A stretch of 10,534 nt of DNA from Deltaproteobacteria bacterium (GCA_031280335.1 JAITGZ010000021.1:1-10534), one strand, 5' to 3'. Shown: positions 1 through 7,240, counted from the first letter of the stretch. The notes: generated from the letters alone by a model not told the origin. Translations and numbers: made by a program.

Positions 1-19
1 TGGAGCTACAATTTGTCAT
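1..19 (-). CDS. 5' end of a putative IS transposase gene, cut by the window edge
   Basis: Only the first six codons are present, reading M-T-N-C-S-S on the minus strand. They follow a good ribosome-binding site, AAGAGG, six bases before the ATG. A short MT-x-C start is what I associate with IS1380-type DDE transposases. The contig also breaks exactly here, as assemblies often do at multicopy insertion sequences. Six residues cannot prove a family, so the transposase call is inference. The start codon and RBS are seen directly. The gene points away from the rest of the contig, so the element's upstream end should lie somewhere between about 86 and 142. Confidence 0.4.
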
Positions 20-86
20 GGCGGTCCTCTTTGTAGATTGAGTCTTAAGTAACTAAAATCTATCAAAAAATAAGAGGATCCGCCAT
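18..86 (-). repeat. Imperfect inverted repeat (leader hairpin) over the RBS and start of the putative transposase
   Basis: The arm at 18-31 (ATGGCGGTCCTCTT) is complementary to 72-86 (AAGAGGATCCGCCAT), with a single extra A in the right arm. A further six pairs form between 34-39 and 57-62. In a minus-strand transcript the 3' arm contains both the AAGAGG ribosome-binding site and the AU of the start codon, so folding would hide the start. Such a structure forms only in transcripts that begin outside position 86. The remaining bases to 142 hold no gene. Confidence 0.6.
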
Positions 87-117
87 TCTTTTATGCAATA
101 TCCGGGTTAAGCTCATT

Positions 118-140
118 GCCGAGGGGGTTTGGGGGGAGCC
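118..140. other. C/G-tract remnant between the ATPase gene and the putative IS
   Basis: Read on the minus strand, the bases just after the ATPase stop run GGCT, six C, AAA, five C, TCGG. This resembles the GGCT..GCCCCAAACCCC..CCGG core of the double-hairpin element at 9022-9070. It no longer folds into a hairpin here. It may be the remains of the ATPase gene's terminator or repeat, perhaps damaged by the nearby insertion. The similarity is short and G/C-biased, so chance is possible. Confidence 0.25.
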
Positions 141-142
141 AT

Positions 143-3100
143 TCAATCTTCTTGAACAATTCTTCCGCCTTCCAGACGGCGCACTACGGCCTGGGGGGCT
201 AAACGGCGCAGGGTCCGGGCGGTTTGGTCGTGACAGGTGAAAAAGAACATCTGGTTCAGACCGCTAAACTCAGCCAGCAGGGCAGCGGTGTTTTCCGCCC
301 TTTGGCGGTCAAAGTTGACCATGATATCATCCATAATCATGGGCAGGCTTTCTTTGGTCACATTGTGCTGGCGGATAAAAGCCAGGCGCAGGGCCAGGTA
401 AAGCTGCTCCCTGGTTCCCCGGCTCAAGGCGCTTTCAGCTTCCAGCACCGGACCGGCGGAGGAGAGGGCGCGCACCTTGAAGCCGTTTTTTCCGTCCAGA
501 TCAAAAAAAACCTGCCGGTAAGCCCCTCCGGTCATGCGTTCCAGGTGTTCCCCGGCCAGACGGATCACGCTGTCATGGCGTTCTTCTTCAAATTTGCGGC
601 GGGCACGGAGGATGAACTCCTCCGCCATGACATAGACCCCCCAGCGGCGGGCAAGAAGACGCAGTTCGTCCCGCAGGGCGTTTTCTTCCAGACGCAGATG
701 GGCCTGGCCGCCGCCCCGGCTCAGGGCCTCAAGCCCGCGTTTGATCTCGCCCAAGCGGCGATGCCGGGCCTTTTCTTCCTCTTCCGCCTCACGTAGCGCC
801 GCGCCTAAATTATGATCTTGCTCGCGCAGGGTTTCCGGCGAGACCTCCCGCAAAGCCGCAAAAAAATCTTCCTCCTTTTCCCAGAGGGGGGCTTTGCCGC
901 CAGGCGGAATAAGCGCGGCCGTGCGGCGCAGGGAGGCCAGAAGACCTTCCTGCTCTTTAGCCAAGCGCGCGTATGCGGCGTAGCGTTCCAGACGCAGGCG
1001 GTAATCCTGCTCGTCCGTGGCGCAGCCCTGCTGGAGCAGGGCCGCAAGGGATTCTTCCCGCGCGGCCAGCAATGCTTCCGTCTCCAGAATTTCCCCTTCC
1101 AGAACCGCCATGGTCTCGCGCTGCTGGCGCAAGCGCAGGATTTCCGCCTGAGCGGCTGAGGCGGCGTTGTACAGACGGTTGAAAAGCTCCAGCAGTGCCG
1201 CGCCGTTGACGGATTCTTCCGGCAAACCGGCCAGGTCAAGCAGCCTGTGCAATTCGGATGTAAATAGGGCAATCTCTTCTTCCGCGGCCTTGAGTTGGGC
1301 CGTTGTTTCTTCCAGGGAACCACGGCGCTTTTTTATTTCACCCAAGGTGGAAAGGGCGGTCAGCACGGTCTCCGGATCAAAGCCTGGGGCAAATCCGCGC
1401 CCTTTAAGCCACTGCGTCCAGGCATCGCGGCTGCTGTCCATGGCCGCTTCAGCCCGTTCCACAGCATGGGCGGCGGCCGTGGCCCTGGCCGCACGCAAAC
1501 CCGCCCCAGCGGCCAGATCAAAAATGCGCAGGGCTTTTTCCGGCGGGGTATCCGGGGCCAGGGCGTAAGGCGCCACGGCCTCGCCCCACAGACGCGACAG
1601 CGCCTGCCGGTTACGCCCTGCTTCTTCCAAGGCGGCGCGGGCCAAGCTTGCTTCATGTTCCAGTTTCAGCAGGGCCTGCTCCGCCAGGAGCGCCCCCTGA
1701 GCCGAGCGCAGCGCGCGCCCGGAAAAACCCGGAACGACCCTGGAATCAAGGCAGCAGAGCGCCCCCCAGAACGCGCCCAGCCCCAGAAGAAGCCGAGGCC
1801 AGTTCTGACGCAGATGTTCGAGCGTACCGTAAGTTCCGTTAACAACGGCGTCATCCCCCCCTATAATCCGGAGCAAAAAAGCGCCGCTTTCCGCCAGACA
1901 TACCAAGGCCAGTACCAGACAAAGCAGCAGCCAGGGCAGGTTTTTGGCGGCGCGCCCCAGGTAGCCGGACACTCCAGCAGCATATGGGGCCGGTCCGCGC
2001 AGTAGCACGGCCTCCGCCTCTTTTTCCGCCCGTTTTTCTTCCAGCCGCTCCATCCTTACCTGGGCCTGCTCCAGAACTCCCTCCCCCTGGCGCAGGGCGG
2101 CGGCGCACCGTTCCAGCGCGGCACGCGCCGTTGGGTTGTAATCGGCTTGGATGCGCCTCGCACCAGCCAAGGCTTCAAAGCCCGCCTCCGCTTCACGCCA
2201 TTCCGCACGCAGGCGTTCGGCCTCGTTCAGGGCCAGATCCAAGGAACGTTCACCCTGAGCCAGGGCGCGTCTGAATTCTCCCAATTCGTGGCGCAGAAGC
2301 AGACTATCTTCAAATTCCAAGGCTTTGCGCTCGTTCCAGTCCGGGCCCAGCCGCCGCACCGCCTCCATCTGCTCCACTTCCAGCCGGGCCATGTCTCTAC
2401 GCAAAGCAGGGACTCCGGCCAAAGCCGCTTCCAGACTGCCCCGACGCGCCTGCAGCGACTGGCAATCCGGCCAGACCAGGCTTGGGGCGCGGTATTTTTC
2501 CTCCCGCTCCAGTTCGGCCAGTATCTTTTCCCGTAAAAGGCGCTTGGCGGCCAAAACAGCCTTTTTTTCTCTTATGTCCTCCGCAGCAGCATCCAGAAAA
2601 GCCTGCCCGTCCGCCCTGAATTCGCCTTCCGGCCTGGGATTAAGGCGCAACTCGCTCTCATTTTGCCGCAAACGCGCCCATTCATCCCAGACGCCCAACA
2701 GAGCGTGGTTGCGCTGAAAGCGCTCACGCAAGGCGGCCAGGGCCGACTCCCCGGCCTTCAGAGCGTCCAGGGTTTCTTCTTCTTCACCCCGCAGGCTGTT
2801 ATATTGCTCCACCTCCGCCTCAAGGCGCAGCTCGGCGCTTATTTCGTCCAGGCGATGCAGACGCTGATTAATCAAGGGTTTAAGGGCCCGGGCTGAAAAA
2901 AGCTCTTTGCGCCTGGAGGCGAGTTCATTCAACACTTCAGTGGGGGATTTGAAGCCCGATCCGAAGGCTGCGGCATGCAGCACCCCGGAAACACGTGTAT
3001 CTTCCAGCCCGGCAATACGGCTTAGATCGTCCAGGCTGAAACAAAAGACCTGATCATACAGGGCGGCGTTATAACCGCTGAGCAGCGATGGAAGCAGGCT

Positions 3101-3415
3101 CTCCGGCAACGGCCCCTGCGCCCCCGTCAAGTGCGCCTGACCGCCCTGTGCCCCCGGACGGCGGGCAAGGGAGAAAACGAGGCCCTGTCCGGTCTCAAGT
3201 TCCAGGCTGCCTCCGGCGGGACCTGGCTCCCGGCCGTAATCCAGGCTGGAGCGTCCGCGCAGGTAACCGAAAAACATGGCCCGAAAAAAACGCAACAAGG
3301 TGGATTTGCCCGCTTCGTTGTCGCCAAGAAAGATGTTCAGGCCGGGGGACAGGTCAGGCGCGGACTGTTCGCGCAGTACGCCGAAACGCTCTATGCGGAA
3401 GGAGCGGATGAACAT
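143..3415 (-). CDS. YhaN-like SbcC/Rad50-family AAA ATPase with a central membrane hairpin
   Basis: This 1090-residue protein has the split ABC-type ATPase layout of SbcC, Rad50 and YhaN. The N-terminal head carries Walker A GDNEAGKST (31-39). The C-terminal head carries the signature LSRGTREQ (997-1004), Walker B MIMDDIMVNFD (1026-1036) and the switch histidine in FFFTCHD (1057-1063). Between the heads are long Glu/Arg/Ala/Leu-rich coiled coils (about 160-470 and 565-960). They are interrupted by two hydrophobic segments, about 492-516 and 540-556, which look like a transmembrane hairpin, where Rad50 would have a zinc hook. The start is the ATG directly after the nuclease stop, with GAGG eight bases upstream, so translation is probably coupled. 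It likely powers the partner nuclease in DNA end processing or repair. The family role is from known relatives; the membrane placement is inferred from composition. Confidence 0.88.
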   Translation of the reverse strand: MFIRSFRIERFGVLREQSAPDLSPGLNIFLGDNEAGKSTLLRFFRAMFFGYLRGRSSLDYGREPGPAGGSLELETGQGLVFSLARRPGAQGGQAHLTGAQGPLPESLLPSLLSGYNAALYDQVFCFSLDDLSRIAGLEDTRVSGVLHAAAFGSGFKSPTEVLNELASRRKELFSARALKPLINQRLHRLDEISAELRLEAEVEQYNSLRGEEEETLDALKAGESALAALRERFQRNHALLGVWDEWARLRQNESELRLNPRPEGEFRADGQAFLDAAAEDIREKKAVLAAKRLLREKILAELEREEKYRAPSLVWPDCQSLQARRGSLEAALAGVPALRRDMARLEVEQMEAVRRLGPDWNERKALEFEDSLLLRHELGEFRRALAQGERSLDLALNEAERLRAEWREAEAGFEALAGARRIQADYNPTARAALERCAAALRQGEGVLEQAQVRMERLEEKRAEKEAEAVLLRGPAPYAAGVSGYLGRAAKNLPWLLLCLVLALVCLAESGAFLLRIIGGDDAVVNGTYGTLEHLRQNWPRLLLGLGAFWGALCCLDSRVVPGFSGRALRSAQGALLAEQALLKLEHEASLARAALEEAGRNRQALSRLWGEAVAPYALAPDTPPEKALRIFDLAAGAGLRAARATAAAHAVERAEAAMDSSRDAWTQWLKGRGFAPGFDPETVLTALSTLGEIKKRRGSLEETTAQLKAAEEEIALFTSELHRLLDLAGLPEESVNGAALLELFNRLYNAASAAQAEILRLRQQRETMAVLEGEILETEALLAAREESLAALLQQGCATDEQDYRLRLERYAAYARLAKEQEGLLASLRRTAALIPPGGKAPLWEKEEDFFAALREVSPETLREQDHNLGAALREAEEEEKARHRRLGEIKRGLEALSRGGGQAHLRLEENALRDELRLLARRWGVYVMAEEFILRARRKFEEERHDSVIRLAGEHLERMTGGAYRQVFFDLDGKNGFKVRALSSAGPVLEAESALSRGTREQLYLALRLAFIRQHNVTKESLPMIMDDIMVNFDRQRAENTAALLAEFSGLNQMFFFTCHDQTARTLRRLAPQAVVRRLEGGRIVQED

Positions 3416-4852
3416 TTACTCCACCTCAAACATATCCAGGCATAGCCCGGCGGCCTCACGGGCCATGGCCGCCAGTTCTTCGGCCTCCGGCGCGGGCAGA
3501 TGGCGCTGAAAGCGTCGATCCTCGTACAACTCGGCCAGCCCTTGGGGAAGGGAAGCCGCAAGCTCCGGCGGCAAGGCGGCAGGAGACGCCCCCCCGCCTT
3601 GCCCTGCCTGATCCTCAAGCAAGGCGGCCAGGGCTTCGGCCTGGCGCAGGGTCTCCCCCGCCAGGTTATCGCTGCGGCGCAGGGCCTGCACATCCACATC
3701 CGGGCCGGTTTTAAGCAGCATATCCTTTACCCGGCTCCGCGCCGCCACGCCGGGACAAGCGGCCTCATGGCGGCTCAGGGTCTGGTTCAAGCGCAGGGTA
3801 AAGGCCTCAAGATTATCTCCCTGGCGCAGCAACCGTCCCAAGGGAGAGCGCCCGCGCAATTCCAGACGGCCAACCAAGGCCAAGGCCGACTCTCCGGCCG
3901 TTTTTTCCGCCTCCAGCTCCAGACGCGCCAAAATGGCTTCTTCCAGGCGCTCCAACCCAAGCTCGCCATCCAAGGCACCCGTTTCTTCATCCTCCGGTAT
4001 TCCTTCCGGGACAAGGGCGTCAAGGTCCACATCCAGGCGCTCCCAGCGTACCGGGGCCAGGGGGACAAACTCGGCTTCGGCCCGTCCGGAGGCATCCACG
4101 CGCACCACATAGCAGCCGTGCGCCCCGCTCTCATTGATGTGCAGCCCCTGCGGGCTGCCCGGATAGATCACCAGCGGGTCATCTGCCAGTATGGCCGGGG
4201 TATGCACATGGCCCAGGGCCCAATAACGCGGCGCGCCCGCCCCTTGAAAATCCCCCAAATTACAGGGGGCATAGCGGGCGTGAGAACCGTGCCTGCCGTT
4301 TACCGCGCAGTGCAACACGCCGATGCTGAACAGGGCGTGGTCAGGGACGGGCAAGGCGGATTCGCGCCCGGCCAACAGACGGGCCAGGGGCCTGTTTTCT
4401 CCAGGGCCGGCATGGCTCTGCCCGCGTATTTCAGCCAGAGAACCGCCTTGGCCGTCCAGCTTGAAGATATCCCCAGCCGGGCTGAAAATATGCAGATTAT
4501 CCGGCCACCTGACCGCCGGAGGACGCAAATGGGCAGGATCGTGATTACCTCTGGCCCAAAAGACCCGCACCCCTCTGTCGCCCAAGGCGGCGCAGGCGTC
4601 GCGCAAGGCAAAATGGGCTTTGAGGCTGCCCCCGCTTTGAAGATGAAAAACATCCCCGGCCAGGAGCAAAAAAGCGGCTTCACGCTCAAGACAAAGGCGG
4701 GTGAGGCGTTCCAGGGCCAGAAAGACCGCCTCTTCCAACAGGGCGTAAAAGGGTTTTTGCCCTTCATCCGGCATGACGGAGGGGAGAGGACCGGGGAGCA
4801 GGGCGTCCAGGTGCAGGTCAGCGGCATGGACAAAGGTAAAAGCTTGCGTCAT
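3416..4852 (-). CDS. YhaO/SbcD-like DNA repair exonuclease (metallophosphoesterase)
   Basis: This 478-residue protein is a calcineurin-like metallophosphoesterase of the SbcD/Mre11/YhaO group. The metal-binding motifs appear in order: D12-x-H14 in HAADLHLD, D67 in AGDVFH, GNHD at 102-105, H181 in VLHC, and H215-x-H217 in GHVHTP. The catalytic domain fills about residues 5-250. The remainder is a mostly helical, acidic C-terminal region that probably contacts the ATPase. The start is fixed by the first metal motif only 12 residues in, although the ribosome-binding site before it is weak. The stop TAA directly abuts the ATPase ATG, making a two-gene unit like sbcDC or yhaON. It is expected to cut DNA ends with Mn2+ under ATPase control. 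Choosing YhaO rather than SbcD rests on the partner's YhaN-like membrane segments. Confidence 0.88.
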   Translation of the reverse strand: MTQAFTFVHAADLHLDALLPGPLPSVMPDEGQKPFYALLEEAVFLALERLTRLCLEREAAFLLLAGDVFHLQSGGSLKAHFALRDACAALGDRGVRVFWARGNHDPAHLRPPAVRWPDNLHIFSPAGDIFKLDGQGGSLAEIRGQSHAGPGENRPLARLLAGRESALPVPDHALFSIGVLHCAVNGRHGSHARYAPCNLGDFQGAGAPRYWALGHVHTPAILADDPLVIYPGSPQGLHINESGAHGCYVVRVDASGRAEAEFVPLAPVRWERLDVDLDALVPEGIPEDEETGALDGELGLERLEEAILARLELEAEKTAGESALALVGRLELRGRSPLGRLLRQGDNLEAFTLRLNQTLSRHEAACPGVAARSRVKDMLLKTGPDVDVQALRRSDNLAGETLRQAEALAALLEDQAGQGGGASPAALPPELAASLPQGLAELYEDRRFQRHLPAPEAEELAAMAREAAGLCLDMFEVE

Positions 4853-4892
4853 GAGCGGTTCTTGATTATTTTTGAAATTGCTATAACCAGAA

Positions 4893-4924
4893 CCGGGCCG
4901 AGCTCCAGGTGGAGCGCGGCCCGG
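4893..4924. other. Strong hairpin between the small sigma-28 gene and the nuclease gene
   Basis: CCGGGCC (4893-4899) pairs with GGCCCGG (4918-4924). After a 2x2 internal loop, GCTCC (4902-4906) pairs with GGAGC (4911-4915) around an AGGT loop. It lies between the stop of the 73-codon gene and the nuclease start. On the minus strand it is followed by TTCTGGTT rather than a clean T run. It is therefore a weak terminator, an attenuator or an RNA-processing site, not a textbook intrinsic terminator. Confidence 0.55.
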
Positions 4925-4935
4925 AAAGCCAGACC

Positions 4936-5157
4936 TCAGCCCATTATGTCGGCCGCGATCCCTTTGCCTTCATAGGCGGCGGACAAAATCTCCTTGGAAA
5001 AGGCATAGGTCTGGGCCATATCGGACTGACTGCCGTAGCCCCCGCCTTTGCCTCCCCCTTGGTTGATCTTATCCAGAGTCTGCGTCACCACTTGGGCACC
5101 CAGCCTGTCTTTGGCGGTAGCCGCCTCCATAGTCAAAGCCGCGTCTGCCATCATCAT
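4936..5157 (-). CDS. Small, probably motility-associated protein (73 codons) behind a sigma-28 promoter
   Basis: The protein is a short N-terminal helix region (about 4-32, Ala/Thr-rich, ending TQTLDKIN), a glycine linker GGGKGGGYG (34-42) and a second helical region (43-73) ending GIAADIMG. No signal peptide or membrane segment is visible. Three ATG codons lie in a row after GGGGGAGG and TAA. Spacing favours the second or third ATG (5154 or 5151), giving 72 or 71 residues. A near-consensus FliA promoter lies about 55 bases upstream, which suggests flagellar-class expression. The N-terminal half weakly recalls small YjfB-type putative motility proteins, but I cannot confirm the family. It is separated from the downstream nuclease gene by 83 bases containing a hairpin, so it is probably a single-gene unit. 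Clean RBS, promoter and sensible composition make it a real gene; function is inference. Confidence 0.72.
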   Translation of the reverse strand: MMMADAALTMEAATAKDRLGAQVVTQTLDKINQGGGKGGGYGSQSDMAQTYAFSKEILSAAYEGKGIAADIMG

Positions 5158-5213
5158 TTACCTCCCCCGGTTAGAGATTGGACCATTCAGGTACACTACA
5201 CGGCCTATTCCGC

Positions 5214-5240
5214 TTTTCGGCCTGGACATAAAAATCTTTA
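5214..5240 (-). promoter_or_regulatory. Sigma-28 (FliA) promoter for the small gene
   Basis: On the minus strand, TAAAGATT (5240-5233) and GCCGAAAA (5221-5214) are separated by exactly 11 bases. The known sigma-28 consensus is TAAAGTTT-N11-GCCGATAA, so 14 of 16 positions match at the right spacing. Transcription would start near 5207, leaving a leader of about 50 bases before the RBS and ATG of the 73-codon gene. No competing good sigma-70 promoter was seen in this direction. Confidence 0.75.
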
Positions 5241-5272
5241 GAACAAAAACGCGCTTATAAGAAGGAGTGGAA

Positions 5273-5347
5273 ATGCCGGTAGGCGGAGCCTCCGGCTGTA
5301 AATATTGCGCTTTCAAATTAAAGACGCCAAGCGTAATCGCGCCTTGA
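5273..5347 (+). CDS. Possible 24-residue micro-protein or leader peptide with a CxxC motif
   Basis: ATG at 5273 follows an excellent ribosome-binding site, AAGGAG (5262-5267), with a five-base spacer, and a TGA at 5345 closes the frame. The peptide begins MPVGGASG, carries CKYC at residues 9-12, then a basic stretch (FKLK), and ends SVIAP. It lies 86 bases upstream of the flavin-binding-protein gene in the same direction. A hairpin covers its first codons. It could be a metal- or redox-sensing micro-protein, a translated leader, or chance. The RBS and frame are seen; translation is unproven, and no clear promoter is visible ahead of it. Confidence 0.35.
   Translation: MPVGGASGCKYCAFKLKTPSVIAP
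5275..5296 (+). other. Hairpin inside the micro-ORF
   Basis: GCCGG (5275-5279) pairs with CCGGC (5292-5296), and AGGC (5281-5284) pairs with GCCT (5288-5291) around a GGA loop, with one bulged T. The nine-pair stem starts at the last base of the micro-ORF start codon. It is not followed by a T run. It could tune translation of the micro-ORF or act as an attenuator element upstream of the next gene. Confidence 0.45.
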
Positions 5348-5433
5348 CATTTTCCAGCCGCTGCCACAAAAAAGACATGTTCCGTTCGACTTCATCCTTA
5401 TAACATAAACCATTAAAAAGCGAGCCTTGGAGC

Positions 5434-5883
5434 ATGAAAAAAGCTGAAATCATCGCTAAATACGATACGCACCAAGTGGTTCTGCTGAGTACGCTGAACC
5501 AGGAGGGACTGCCGGAAACCCGCGCCATGATCAACATACGCCACCCTGAAATAGCTCCGCACCTGGAGAGCTACTTTAAACGGCACGAGCGTCTGCTGCT
5601 CATCACCAACACCAGTTCGGACAAAATACGGCATATCGCCGATGACGAGCGAGCCTCACTCTACCTGTTCGACCCCAACCCCCAGTCCTTCAACGGCCTG
5701 CTTTTGACCGGCCGGACGCGGGAAGTGCGGGATGAAGCGACCAAGTGCGCCCTATGGCACGAAAGCTGGAAGCTCTACTATCCGGAAGGGTTGGAAGGCG
5801 GGGATTTTTCCGTTCTGGAATTTTTGCCCGACAGCTTCAAATTTTACTCCCAGTTCAAGGTTACCAAAGGCCTGGTGGAGTAA
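5434..5883 (+). CDS. Pyridoxamine 5'-phosphate oxidase-like flavin-binding split-barrel protein
   Basis: This 149-residue protein has the look and length of the general-stress-protein-26/PNPOx-like split-barrel family, which binds FMN or a related flavin or heme cofactor. Features include an opening strand HQVVLLSTLNQEGLPETRAM (13-32), the phosphate-contacting LLLITNTSSDKIRHI region (54-68), a central barrel strand ASLYLFDP (74-81), GLLLTGRTREVRD (88-100) and the C-terminal LWHESWKLYYPEG segment (107-119). The stand-alone size argues against true vitamin-B6 oxidase (PdxH), so substrate and reaction are unknown. ATG at 5434 has only a very close GGAG (5429-5432) ahead of it. hisD begins 7 bases after its stop and takes its RBS (GGTGGAG) from this gene's last codons, so the two are probably co-transcribed and coupled. 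No convincing sigma-70 promoter was found in the 86 bases before it. Confidence 0.82.
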   Translation: MKKAEIIAKYDTHQVVLLSTLNQEGLPETRAMINIRHPEIAPHLESYFKRHERLLLITNTSSDKIRHIADDERASLYLFDPNPQSFNGLLLTGRTREVRDEATKCALWHESWKLYYPEGLEGGDFSVLEFLPDSFKFYSQFKVTKGLVE

Positions 5884-5890
5884 AAACCAT

Positions 5891-7225
5891 ATGCTCTGCC
5901 GTACCTTTGATGCGCAAATCCCCGAAGAACGGGCGGATATGTTCAACATGCTGGCGGAACGCCGCCGCCTGAGCCTGGGAGGGGATCAGGAGGTGGAAAC
6001 CAAAACGCGCGGCATCCTGGAAGAGGTCAGAACGGACGGCCTGGGGGCGGTGATGAAGTACACCCGCCTTTACGACGCGCCGGACTTCACCCCCAGGATG
6101 TTCCACCTGGATCGGGATTTTCTGCTGCGCATGGCCGAAGCCACCTGTTGCGCGGACCTTGACCCCATACTGGAAGCAGCGGAAAACATACGCGCTTTTC
6201 ACCAGGAGCAGAAGGAAAAATCCTGGTTCATCCGCCGCCCGGACGGTTCGGTGCTGGGCCAGGTCATGCACCCGGTGCGCCGGGCCGGGCTTTACGTGCC
6301 CGGCGGCAAAGGAGGGGAGACCCCTCTTATTTCCAGCCTGCTCATGACAGCCATCCCGGCCATGGTGGCCGGGGTGCGGGAGATCGTTGTGGTCACCCCG
6401 CCCAGACCGGATGGCAGCGTCAACCCGCTGATCATGGCTGCGGCGGGACTGCTCGGCATCTCGGAACTATACGCCTGCGGCAGCGCCTGGGCCATAGGTG
6501 CCCTGACTTACGGCGCAGGCCCCCTGGCCCCGGTGGATGTCATCGCCGGGCCGGGGAACATATGGGTCAGCACGGCCAAACGCCTGGTGGCCGGGCAGGT
6601 GGGCATAGATATGGTGGCCGGGCCGAGCGAAATCGTCATTGTGGCGGATCAGTCGGCGGACCCGATCTGGCTGGCGGCGGACATGCTCAGTCAGGCCGAG
6701 CATGACCCCCTGGCCAGCGCCATATGCCTGGTTACTGAAGCCGAACTCGTGCCCCGCCTGCTGGCGGAGCTGGAGGGCCAGTGCGCCGCCCTGCCCCGCG
6801 CCGCCCTGGCCGCCGAATCACTGCAGCGCTGGGGGGCGGTGGCGCTTGCGCCCAACCTGGAGCAGGCTTGCGCCCTGGCCGGGGAGATAGCCCCGGAACA
6901 CCTTGAACTCATGTGCGAAAACCCCTGGGAGTTGCTGCCCCAGGTGCGCGCCGCCGGGTCCGTCTTTATGGGACGCTGTTCCTCCGAAGCCCTGGGCGAC
7001 TACTACGCCGGACCCAACCACGTGCTGCCCACCATGGGGACGGCCCGTTTTTCCTCCGGCCTGGGCGTACATACCTTTACCACGCGCAGCAATGTCATCT
7101 GCGCCACCACCGCCGCCGCCTCGCTCGCCGCTGCCGCCGTGGCCCGCCTGGCCCGTTTGGAAGGGCTGGAAGCCCATGCCCGCGCGGCTGAACTGCGCAC
7201 CGGGATGAACAAGACCCACAATTAA
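5891..7225 (+). CDS. hisD: Histidinol dehydrogenase
   Basis: HisD oxidises L-histidinol to L-histidine in two NAD+-dependent steps in the cytoplasm, ending histidine biosynthesis. The 444-residue product is normal length for the family. Recognisable features are GLYVPGGKGGETPLISSLLM (133-152), the AGPGN segment (219-223) and AGPSEI (243-248). The catalytic pair is E336-H337 in GEIAPEHLEL. The four zinc ligands expected from the E. coli/Salmonella enzyme are all present: Q268 and H271 (QAEHD), D370 (GDYYAGPNH) and H429 (GLEAHA). The frame is open far upstream inside the previous gene, but ATG 5891 gives the usual N-terminus and has GGAG ten bases before it. It is followed after 15 bases by purC. 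No other his genes are present, so the histidine pathway is dispersed in this genome. Confidence 0.97.
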   Translation: MLCRTFDAQIPEERADMFNMLAERRRLSLGGDQEVETKTRGILEEVRTDGLGAVMKYTRLYDAPDFTPRMFHLDRDFLLRMAEATCCADLDPILEAAENIRAFHQEQKEKSWFIRRPDGSVLGQVMHPVRRAGLYVPGGKGGETPLISSLLMTAIPAMVAGVREIVVVTPPRPDGSVNPLIMAAAGLLGISELYACGSAWAIGALTYGAGPLAPVDVIAGPGNIWVSTAKRLVAGQVGIDMVAGPSEIVIVADQSADPIWLAADMLSQAEHDPLASAICLVTEAELVPRLLAELEGQCAALPRAALAAESLQRWGAVALAPNLEQACALAGEIAPEHLELMCENPWELLPQVRAAGSVFMGRCSSEALGDYYAGPNHVLPTMGTARFSSGLGVHTFTTRSNVICATTAAASLAAAAVARLARLEGLEAHARAAELRTGMNKTHN

Positions 7226-7240
7226 CAAGGAAGTGCCTAC

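Noticed and set aside
224..2005. Several plus-strand open frames antisense to the ATPase gene
   Set aside because: Low-complexity products with no motif and no RBS pattern; the minus-strand ATPase with complete Walker A, signature and Walker B explains the region.
3500..4975. Very long plus-strand open frame (491 codons) antisense to the nuclease gene
   Set aside because: The minus-strand frame has all five metallophosphoesterase motifs. The antisense frame is Gln/Gly/Pro-rich, has no recognisable domain, and is the usual by-product of GC-rich codon use.
5158..5367. 69-codon minus-strand frame ending right before the small sigma-28 gene
   Set aside because: It starts at a GTG with no RBS, overlaps the sigma-28 promoter and has no recognisable composition. 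Its stop beside the next ATG looks coincidental.
5344..5372. TTGACA at 5344-5349 as a sigma-70 promoter for the flavin-protein gene
   Set aside because: The -35 is perfect, but the sequence 17 bases later is CAAAAA, a poor -10. The TATAAC at 5399 lacks a partner, so neither is called.
5732..5890. Upstream extension of the hisD frame
   Set aside because: It overlaps the flavin-protein gene for almost its whole length, and HisD homologues begin near ATG 5891.
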